DNA of 7,079 nucleotides from Clostridiales bacterium (GTDB taxonomy: Bacteria > Bacillota > Clostridia > Tissierellales > Dethiosulfatibacteraceae): assembly GCA_003446975.1 (NCBI GenBank), contig DMAP01000007.1, forward strand, positions 1 to 7,079, in the 5' to 3' direction. The notes under the pieces were generated by a model. The model searched no databases, had not been told where the DNA came from, and saw nothing but the letters and a program-made list of their open reading frames with translations. The translations under genes and the position numbers were made by a program. This document shows, one piece after another, positions 1 through 4,278 of the stretch; position 1 is the stretch's first letter, and each line of letters starts with the position of its first letter.

Positions 1-974
1 TGTCCAATTATTTCACTTCTCAATCAGCTGTCGCATTGGCCAAGCTTCTGGTGGAAAACTCTTTTGCCGATAAAGTCTTTTTTACCAACTCCGGGACTGA
101 ATCCAACGAAGCCGCCATAAAAATAGCTAGGAAGTATGGACGTGGCAAATCCATCAGCAAAACCAGGATCCTAGCAGCCAATAATTCATTCCATGGAAGG
201 ACTTGCGGTGGATTGTCCATCACCGGACAACCGAAATATCGTGAAAACTTTGAGCCATTGATTCCTGATGTGTCGTTTTTTGACTTCAATGATACAGTAA
301 GCTTCACAAATCTGGTTGATGACGATGTATGTGCCGTATTCATCGAAATCATTCAGGGAGAGGGTGGCGTTGTTGAAATAGATAGCGATTTCCTAAACAC
401 AATAAAAGCCATGTCTGTTCAGCATGATTTTTTGCTGGTCATCGATGAGATCCAATCAGGTGTGGGTCGTACAGGAAAAATGTTCGCCTTTGAAAACTTT
501 GGCATTGAACCGGATCTGGTGACCGTGGCCAAAGCCCTGGGTGGCGGATTCCCTATCGGGGCCGTTTTAGCCGGAGGCAGATGCAGCAATGTGCTCGTTC
601 CCGGAGACCATGGGACAACCTTTGGTGCCAATCCCGTATCATGCGCAGTGGGGTGTGTTGTACTCAAGGAAGTCATTGACGAGGTATTTTTATCTGAGGT
701 TGTCGATAAAGGCAATTATATCAAAAAAAGAATGTCTGACATTCAGTCCCGGCATCCGAATATCATCAGGCAGATACGAGGGCAGGGCCTGATGCTTGGC
801 ATTGATGTGGGAGAACATGCTGTGGCCATTAAGGACAAGGCTTTTGAGTGCAAGCTGTTGCTGAATGTCACAGCAGGCAGTATCATTAGAATTGTGCCGG
901 CACTCAATATCACATACGACGAGATCAATCTGTTTATCAGCAAATTTGAGGCTGTTCTAAATTACTTGCATTAA
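1..974 (+). CDS. argD: Acetylornithine aminotransferase (ArgD-type), 5' partial
   Basis: This is a PLP-dependent class III aminotransferase. The family role is the transfer of an amino group between glutamate and N-acetylglutamate semialdehyde/N-acetylornithine in arginine synthesis, in the cytosol. The frame is open from base 3 (SNYFTSQ...), so the gene starts before the window and 323 residues are visible; a full ArgD has roughly 380-400. Recognisable blocks in order are FFTNSGTESNEAAIKIARKY (phosphate-binding region), SFHGRT, IQGEGGV, the VIDEIQSGVGRTG block with the PLP-binding Asp, TVAKALGGGFPIGA with the Schiff-base Lys, GDHGTTFGANP, and RGQGLMLGID. The TTFGANP and RGQGLMLGI blocks favour ArgD over GABA or other omega-aminotransferases, but substrate choice cannot be proved from sequence. 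The gene is followed by its own terminator and seems transcriptionally separate from what comes next. What precedes it, possibly other arg genes, lies outside the window. Confidence 0.88.
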   Translation, partial: SNYFTSQSAVALAKLLVENSFADKVFFTNSGTESNEAAIKIARKYGRGKSISKTRILAANNSFHGRTCGGLSITGQPKYRENFEPLIPDVSFFDFNDTVSFTNLVDDDVCAVFIEIIQGEGGVVEIDSDFLNTIKAMSVQHDFLLVIDEIQSGVGRTGKMFAFENFGIEPDLVTVAKALGGGFPIGAVLAGGRCSNVLVPGDHGTTFGANPVSCAVGCVVLKEVIDEVFLSEVVDKGNYIKKRMSDIQSRHPNIIRQIRGQGLMLGIDVGEHAVAIKDKAFECKLLLNVTAGSIIRIVPALNITYDEINLFISKFEAVLNYLH

Positions 975-1001
975 AAAAACCTTCTAATTATATAAAGAAC
1001 G

Positions 1002-1033
1002 AGGCAAGAGCGTTAGGGCCCTTGTCTTTTTTT
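1002..1033 (+). terminator. Intrinsic terminator after argD
   Basis: The left arm 1002-1011 (aggcaagagc) pairs with 1018-1027 (gcccttgtct) around the 6-nt loop gttagg. Nine of ten positions pair, one of them G·U, with a single A×C mismatch. A run of seven T (1027-1033) follows directly. It sits 27 nt after the argD stop and separates argD from the downstream operon. Confidence 0.85.
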
Positions 1034-1094
1034 GTGCAAAATACATTAAAATCAATTATATTAATATAAATATTAAAATAATTAATATAAAGTA

Positions 1095-1123
1095 TTGACA
1101 TATTAATTTCATAGGTGTATTAT
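1095..1123 (+). promoter_or_regulatory. Housekeeping-sigma-type promoter for the SHOCT/DUF2089 operon
   Basis: A perfect -35 TTGACA (1095-1100) is separated by exactly 17 bp from TATTAT (1118-1123), one base off the -10 consensus TATAAT. The predicted transcription start is near 1130, giving a leader of about 70 nt before the first gene. The upstream DNA is A/T-rich, as expected for a strong promoter. Confidence 0.82.
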
Positions 1124-1149
1124 GTAATTAAATCAAGATAATTAATTAC
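1124..1149. promoter_or_regulatory. Inverted repeat at the transcription start (possible operator)
   Basis: GTAATTAA (1124-1131) is perfectly mirrored by TTAATTAC (1142-1149) across a 10-bp spacer. It lies immediately downstream of the -10, over the predicted start site. That is a classic place for a repressor operator. The arms are A/T-rich in an A/T-rich region, so chance is possible. As RNA it would be a weak hairpin without a T tract, so a terminator is unlikely. Confidence 0.4.
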
Positions 1150-1188
1150 AAAATTCATAAAATCAATAATATAACAAGAATAATTAAT

Positions 1189-1193
1189 GAGGG
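1189..1193 (+). promoter_or_regulatory. Ribosome binding site deciding the first SHOCT-gene start
   Basis: GAGGG lies 8 nt before ATG 1202. The in-frame upstream ATG at 1187 overlaps this site and has no good Shine-Dalgarno of its own, so 1202 is the preferred start. Confidence 0.75.
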
Positions 1194-1201
1194 TAAAAAT
1201 A

Positions 1202-1579
1202 ATGAAAGAGATTATTGAAGTGCTGGATCTGATAGGTGACAAAAAACTGAGTGTTGATGAAGGCATCAAGGTGATTGAAGAATTGAGAAGCACCCAGGAA
1301 ATTGTCAAAAAATCAAGATGGATCAAAATAAAAATCAAAGATGGAGAAAGCGGGAAAAGAATAAATCTTCCACCTATCCCTTTGGGGTTGGCAGGGAGTC
1401 TCGCATCCTGGGGAATCATGATGGGAATCAATCACTCCGATGAGAAAGAAATCCTTCATAAATTAGACAGAAAAGACATCAAAAAGATGTTTGATGTCTT
1501 TAAAGAATCACCACCTATGGTGATTGTAGAAATATTTGATGAGAGTGAAGGCACAGAAGTGGAGGTTTATACAAAGTGA
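1202..1579 (+). CDS. Small SHOCT-like-domain protein, function unknown (paralogue A)
   Basis: This 125-residue protein starts at ATG 1202, chosen for its GAGGG site; ATG 1187 would add five residues (MRVKI). Residues 4-28 form a short helical hairpin of the SHOCT-like/YvlB-LiaX N-terminal kind (VLDLIGDKKLSVDEGIKVIE). A beta-type block RWIKIKI (39-45) follows, then a hydrophobic, proline- and glycine-rich stretch at about 54-77 (INLPPIPLGLAGS...), and an acidic C-terminus ending in EVEVYTK. The layout matches the third gene of the operon (SHOCT hairpin, W-x-(K/R)-I-(K/R) strand, conserved V-E-V-Y tail), so the two are probably diverged paralogues. The hydrophobic stretch is too broken by Pro/Gly and polar residues for a confident membrane segment, and no signal peptide is visible. 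It is the first gene of the operon, 14 nt before the DUF2089 gene. Function unknown. Confidence 0.8.
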   Translation: MKEIIEVLDLIGDKKLSVDEGIKVIEELRSTQEIVKKSRWIKIKIKDGESGKRINLPPIPLGLAGSLASWGIMMGINHSDEKEILHKLDRKDIKKMFDVFKESPPMVIVEIFDESEGTEVEVYTK

Positions 1580-1580
1580 T

Positions 1581-1586
1581 GAGGAG
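1581..1586 (+). promoter_or_regulatory. Ribosome binding site deciding the DUF2089 gene start
   Basis: GAGGAG lies 7 nt before ATG 1594. The frame is open back to a GTG at 1576 and an ATG at 1579, but those lie upstream of this site and overlap the previous stop codon, so 1594 is preferred. Confidence 0.78.
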
Positions 1587-1593
1587 AATTGAA

Positions 1594-1968
1594 ATGAAAA
1601 AAGAAGTTATAGGCGTATGTCCCGTATGCGACAACAAACTGAAAGTGACCCAGCTGGCATGCAGAAAATGCGGAACGGCCATATCAGGAGAGTTTGAGCT
1701 GTGCAAGTTCTGTCAACTGCATAAGGATCAGAAGTATTTTGCCGAGATATTCATCAAAAACAGGGGCAACATCAAGGAAATCGAAAAGGAACTGGGCGTA
1801 TCATACCCGACAGTCAGACGATTGCTGGATGAGATCATAGAAGCATTGGGATACAAAGAAGCGGCCAGGAAGGACCTGGTCAATCAAAGTGAAGTCCTGG
1901 AGAAGCTGAGCAAAGGCGAACTATCTTCAGAACAAGCTCTAAAACTATTAAATGGCGAAGCCCTATAG
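1594..1968 (+). CDS. DUF2089-family zinc-ribbon/HTH protein, putative DNA-binding regulator
   Basis: This 124-residue protein starts at ATG 1594. The N-terminus is a cysteine-rich zinc ribbon with CPVC (C9, C12), CRKC (C23, C26) and CKFC (C37, C40), three CxxC pairs. Residues about 57-80 (GNIKEIEKELGVSYPTVRRL...) read as a helix-turn-helix, with SYPTVRR at the recognition-helix position. The C-terminus (about 99-121, EVLEKLSKGELSSEQALKLL) is a SHOCT-like hairpin of the same kind as in both flanking genes. Zinc ribbon, then GNIKEVEKELG-(I/V)-SYPTVR, is the signature order of the DUF2089 family of Firmicutes and related bacteria. DNA binding is inferred from the HTH; target and signal are unknown. 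It may regulate its own operon, possibly through the inverted repeat at 1124-1149. Family membership is confident, function is not. Confidence 0.88.
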   Translation: MKKEVIGVCPVCDNKLKVTQLACRKCGTAISGEFELCKFCQLHKDQKYFAEIFIKNRGNIKEIEKELGVSYPTVRRLLDEIIEALGYKEAARKDLVNQSEVLEKLSKGELSSEQALKLLNGEAL

Positions 1969-1972
1969 GAGG
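1967..1972 (+). promoter_or_regulatory. Ribosome binding site deciding the third SHOCT-gene start
   Basis: A perfect AGGAGG overlaps the stop codon of the DUF2089 gene and lies 6 nt before ATG 1979. It excludes the longer in-frame start at 1952, inside the preceding gene. Confidence 0.85.
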
Positions 1973-1978
1973 ATAAAA

Positions 1979-2359
1979 ATGAACGAGGAAAAACTGAAAA
2001 TATTGAAAATGATTGAAGAAGGCACCATAACAGCAGACGAGGGATCAAAACTACTTGCATCAATAGATGACAGCAAGGAACTGAACATTCATGAAAACAC
2101 AGGCGAAAAACCAAAATGGCTTAGGATTAAAGTGCTGAGCAATGAAAATGGCAAGAATACCAAGGTCAAAGTCAATATACCCATAGCCTTGGTTGAGACA
2201 GGTCTTAAGATTGGAAAAAGCTTCGACAAGAATTTTGAGGAATCCATGAAAGGCATTGACCTGGGAGAGGTCATGGAAATGATCAGAAACGGAGCAGAAG
2301 GCAAGATTGTCGAAGTGGAGTCGGACACCGGCGAAATAGTGGAAGTTTATGTGGAATAA
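1979..2359 (+). CDS. Small SHOCT-like-domain protein, function unknown (paralogue B)
   Basis: This 126-residue protein starts at ATG 1979 behind a perfect AGGAGG. Residues 5-29 (KLKILKMIEEGTITADEGSKLL) are a SHOCT-like helical hairpin. KWLRIKV (46-52) and KVKVNIPIALVETGLKIG (62-79) form the strand-rich core common to small SHOCT-like proteins that accompany DUF2089 or YvlB/DUF4097 genes in Firmicutes. A helical IDLGEVMEMIRNG (93-105) and a C-terminal strand pair GKIVEVES...EIVEVYVE follow. No signal peptide or membrane segment is seen, so it is probably cytosolic. It looks like the more canonical version of the first gene of the operon and lies 10 nt after the DUF2089 gene. The biochemical role is unknown; binding to DUF2089 through the shared hairpin is only a hypothesis. 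Confidence 0.83.
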   Translation: MNEEKLKILKMIEEGTITADEGSKLLASIDDSKELNIHENTGEKPKWLRIKVLSNENGKNTKVKVNIPIALVETGLKIGKSFDKNFEESMKGIDLGEVMEMIRNGAEGKIVEVESDTGEIVEVYVE

Positions 2360-2397
2360 ACAATTCAAAGAGAAATATCGCTTAAATCAACAAAAAC

Positions 2398-2441
2398 AAT
2401 ATCGCCATATTGACAAGCCTGTCAGATGGTGATATTATTTT
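2398..2441 (+). terminator. Long hairpin: probable terminator of the SHOCT/DUF2089 operon, overlapping the his promoter
   Basis: In RNA, 2398-2408 (aatatcgccat) pairs with 2426-2436 (atggtgatatt) over 11 bp with one G·U. A small internal loop (2409-2410/2425) leads to an inner 5-bp stem TGACA/TGTCA (2411-2415/2420-2424) closed by the tetraloop AGCC. A modest T-rich tract (ATTTTA, 2437-2442) follows. It begins 38 nt after the stop of the last SHOCT gene, where no other terminator is visible. The same DNA contains the his promoter, so it could also be an operator palindrome. The T tract is short, so efficiency is uncertain. Confidence 0.55.
2410..2438 (+). promoter_or_regulatory. Promoter of the his operon
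   Basis: A perfect -35 TTGACA (2410-2415) is followed after a 17-bp spacer by TATTAT (2433-2438). A TGA just before the -10 (2430-2432) gives an extended -10 (TGn). The predicted start is near 2445, about 23 nt before the leader-peptide ATG and 230 nt before hisZ. The promoter lies within the long inverted repeat 2398-2436. Confidence 0.87.
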
Positions 2442-2467
2442 ACATATTCTACTAGGGAGTTACTCCA

Positions 2468-2539
2468 ATGAGAGAATTATTGATTCAACAAATCACACAA
2501 TTCAATGTACATCATCATAGACGCGAGAGTTTGCTGTAG
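2468..2539 (+). CDS. hisL: his leader peptide (23 aa, three consecutive His codons)
   Basis: This short ORF starts at ATG 2468 and is preceded by AGGGAG (2454-2459) with 8-nt spacing. It ends at TAG 2537-2539. It begins MRELLIQQ, has His-His-His at residues 15-17 (CAT CAT CAT, 2510-2518), and ends RRESLL. A run of His codons in a translated micro-ORF between a his promoter and a terminator is the hallmark of a histidine attenuator; the E. coli leader has seven His in a row. The peptide itself is unlikely to have a function, since its translation rate is the signal. Segment 1 of the leader RNA overlaps its last codons, 3' of the His codons. The gene symbol is given by analogy to the enterobacterial leader. 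Confidence 0.82.
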   Translation: MRELLIQQITQFNVHHHRRESLL

Positions 2540-2615
2540 AACGTTAAGTTCACGGATGCAAGCTCTATTAGTTTTTACTAAGAAGACGGCATCTGTGATG
2601 GAATAAAGAACTTTT

Positions 2616-2651
2616 ATGCCATTTGGATGCCAAATCCAAATGGCATTTTTT
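2616..2651 (+). terminator. Attenuator terminator before hisZ
   Basis: ATGCCATTTGGAT (2616-2628) is the perfect 13-bp complement of ATCCAAATGGCAT (2634-2646), with loop GCCAA and then TTTTT (2647-2651). It lies inside the his transcript, 23 nt upstream of the hisZ start, so it can only make sense as a regulated terminator or as a reducer of basal expression. Confidence 0.92.
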
Positions 2652-2674
2652 ATATCTGAAATCAGGAGGAAAAC

Positions 2675-3631
2675 ATGAGATTTACCAATATTAAAGACGA
2701 GATGGCATATTCAGAAAAACGCCACACCTTAAAAAAAGACATCGAAGAGATGGTCATGAGAAAAGGCTATAAAAACTATGAACCGGGAATCATCGAGGAT
2801 TATGACAAGTACATTCAAATCAATACCCGATCCAATAAAAAATCCATCGTCAAGGTGATGAATGTCAATGGCAGCATTTCAATCCTCAGACCGGATATCA
2901 CCTCAAATCTATTGAACAACCTTCTCCCCAGATGGCAGGCAGGACTGGAGCTCAAGATATTCTACTACGAGAAGATATTCAAGCAATCGGGCGGGAGCAT
3001 CAAGGAAATCAGGCAAATGGGTATCGAATGCCTGGGGCTGAATACGGTCGCCTCAGATAGGGAAATCATACTATTGGCCAATGACATACTCAGCAGATAT
3101 AGAGCCAATTATGTGCTTGAGATTGGAAGCTCGGAGTATCTGAAAGGATTGCTGAACGAGTTTTATCTGGAAGAGGACGAATATCATCAAATTCTGTACT
3201 TTATAGACAGGAAGAACAAACAGGATCTGAGGAGATTCATCAAGGGATTTGAGAAAAATGAAGCCTATGAAGCGTTAATCAATCTGATCGACTTGAAGGG
3301 AGAGCCCTTTGAAGTCATAGAAAGGGCAAAATCAGGCTTTCTGAATGATAAGATGAAAAAAGGACTGGATGAGCTCTCTGAAATCATAACAATCAAAGAT
3401 ACCTCGGATTTCAAAGGGCAAACCCTATGTGACCTATCCATGGTATCAAGCCTGGGCTATTACTCGGGTATCATGCTGAGAGGCTACTACAGGGACTCCA
3501 ACAGGGAAATCATAAAAGGCGGCAGATATGACACCTACACAGAGCAATTCGGTGACGTCATCCCAGCAATAGGATTCTCTGTTGAGATGGACGAGCTTCT
3601 AAGAGTTTTATATGAGGGAGGGGAGATCTGA
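2675..3631 (+). CDS. hisZ: ATP phosphoribosyltransferase regulatory subunit HisZ
   Basis: HisZ is a catalytically inactive relative of histidyl-tRNA synthetase. It assembles with short-form HisG and is needed for activity and histidine feedback in the first pathway step. Start ATG 2675 has AGGAGG 5 nt upstream. Class II synthetase-like core features are LRPDITSNLL (71-80), YYEKIFKQSGG...IRQMGIECLG (98-121, motif-2-like), YYSGIMLRGY (262-271) and KGGRYD with PAIGFSVEMDELL (281-309, motif-3-like). At 318 residues it is shorter than many HisZ proteins (often 380 or more) and has no room for the anticodon-binding domain of a true HisRS. This, and the direct overlap with a short hisG, argues for HisZ over HisS. 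Its stop overlaps the hisG ATG by one base. Confidence 0.88.
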   Translation: MRFTNIKDEMAYSEKRHTLKKDIEEMVMRKGYKNYEPGIIEDYDKYIQINTRSNKKSIVKVMNVNGSISILRPDITSNLLNNLLPRWQAGLELKIFYYEKIFKQSGGSIKEIRQMGIECLGLNTVASDREIILLANDILSRYRANYVLEIGSSEYLKGLLNEFYLEEDEYHQILYFIDRKNKQDLRRFIKGFEKNEAYEALINLIDLKGEPFEVIERAKSGFLNDKMKKGLDELSEIITIKDTSDFKGQTLCDLSMVSSLGYYSGIMLRGYYRDSNREIIKGGRYDTYTEQFGDVIPAIGFSVEMDELLRVLYEGGEI

Positions 3632-4278
3632 TGGATTATTTGACAGTAGCATTGGCAAAGGGAAGGCTTGGAGAGCAATCGGCAGAGCTGTTTGGGAAAA
3701 TTGGTATCGGAAAAAGCCTGGACTTGGATTCAAGACAGCTTGTGTTTGAGGATGAGGAAAACAAGATAAAATTCATGCTTTTGAAAAACTCGGATGTTGT
3801 GACTTATGTGGACAACGGGGTTGCCGATATCGGCATTGTAGGAAAGGACATGGTTAAGGAAAGCCTTTCAAAGGTTTTTCAGCTTCACAACCTCAACTTT
3901 GGATATTGCAAGATGTGTATTGCCGGAGAAAAGGGCAAGACCGTATACAGAAACAACGCCATACTGAAGGTTGCGACAAAATTCACCAATTCAGCCAAGG
4001 CATACTTCGATTCAAAGGGTCAGCGCATACAGATCATAACCCTCAACGGATCGGTTGAGCTGGCGCCGAAGCTGGGACTGGCAGACGTCATCGTTGACAT
4101 CGTTGAAACAGGAAGCACATTGAAAGCCAATGGTCTGGAGGTCTTGGAGGAGATGTTTGACATAAATCCAGTCATAATAGCCAACAGGATAGGATACAAA
4201 TTCAAGATGAAGCAAATCGATGAAATAATCGCCAAAATTGAAGAATTGGAGAGAAAACAAGATGCTAAAAATATATGA
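3631..4278 (+). CDS. hisG: ATP phosphoribosyltransferase catalytic subunit, short form (HisG)
   Basis: HisG condenses ATP with PRPP to phosphoribosyl-ATP, the committed and feedback-controlled step of histidine synthesis. The 215-residue length is that of the short form, which lacks the C-terminal regulatory domain and depends on HisZ, encoded just upstream. Visible motifs are ALAKGRL (7-13), YVDNGVADIGIVGKD (59-73) and the PRPP-binding signature DIVETGSTLKANGL (156-169). The start ATG 3631 shares its A with the hisZ stop (TGATG) and has GGAGG at 3617-3621 inside hisZ, so translation is probably coupled. The 3' end overlaps hisD by 17 nt. Confidence 0.96.
   Translation: MDYLTVALAKGRLGEQSAELFGKIGIGKSLDLDSRQLVFEDEENKIKFMLLKNSDVVTYVDNGVADIGIVGKDMVKESLSKVFQLHNLNFGYCKMCIAGEKGKTVYRNNAILKVATKFTNSAKAYFDSKGQRIQIITLNGSVELAPKLGLADVIVDIVETGSTLKANGLEVLEEMFDINPVIIANRIGYKFKMKQIDEIIAKIEELERKQDAKNI
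4248..4253 (+). promoter_or_regulatory. Ribosome binding site deciding the hisD start
   Basis: GGAGAG inside the hisG 3' end lies 8 nt before ATG 4262. The frame stays open further upstream (to about 4238), but that start would precede this site and add eight residues not expected at the HisD N-terminus. Confidence 0.75.

Larger units (their letters stand above)
1034..1201 (+). promoter_or_regulatory. A/T-rich intergenic region with promoter and leader of the SHOCT/DUF2089 operon
   Basis: No gene is visible here. The region is extremely A/T-rich and holds a promoter, annotated separately. Upstream of its -35 is an 11-bp direct repeat, attaatataaa, at 1060-1070 and 1081-1091. The two copies are 21 bp apart, about two helical turns. 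The tracts could act as an UP element or as regulator sites. Low-complexity A/T DNA makes chance repeats likely, so the assignment is tentative. Confidence 0.5.
2445..2674 (+). promoter_or_regulatory. his operon attenuator leader (ribosome-mediated)
   Basis: This transcribed leader holds a translated short ORF with His codons, competing RNA pairings, and a terminator before hisZ. Segment 1 (2526-2534) pairs with 2558-2566 (9 bp, one G·U). The overlapping segment 2550-2559 pairs instead with 2589-2598 (10 bp, one G·U). The terminator left arm (2616-2628) has two upstream competitors: 2584-2592 pairs with 2616-2624 (8 of 9), and 2598-2607 with 2613-2622 (9 of 10). The 1:2 and 2:3 helices share 2558-2559 and exclude each other. 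No T-box motif (AGGGTGGNACCGCG-like) is visible. The pairings were found by eye; energies were not computed. Confidence 0.72.

Noticed and set aside
419..715. Antisense ORF inside argD
   Set aside because: It overlaps the conserved PLP-binding region of argD and has no start signal or recognisable motif, so it is a reading-frame shadow.
1056..1076. Perfect 14-bp palindrome TTATATTAATATAA (1056-1069) and an adjacent inverted repeat
   Set aside because: It is pure A/T sequence in a low-complexity stretch, where such symmetry is expected by chance. It is not a terminator and is not clearly tied to the promoter.
1187..1201. Upstream ATG as start of the first SHOCT gene
   Set aside because: The GAGGG ribosome binding site overlaps this ATG and serves ATG 1202. 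The resulting N-terminus also matches that of the third gene.
1120..1431. Antisense ORF over the first SHOCT gene and its promoter
   Set aside because: It is hydrophobic, low-complexity and I/L/S-rich because it is the complement of A/T-rich DNA. It would also run through the promoter, and there is no ribosome binding site evidence.
2445..2674. T-box riboswitch for tRNA-His before hisZ
   Set aside because: A terminator upstream of a Firmicute his operon first suggests a T-box, but no AGGGTGGNACCGCG-like antiterminator bulge or stem I features are visible, and the leader is filled by a translated His-rich ORF.
2675..3631. Histidyl-tRNA synthetase (HisS) as identity of the first his gene
   Set aside because: The protein is too short, has no anticodon-binding domain, and overlaps a short-form hisG that requires HisZ.
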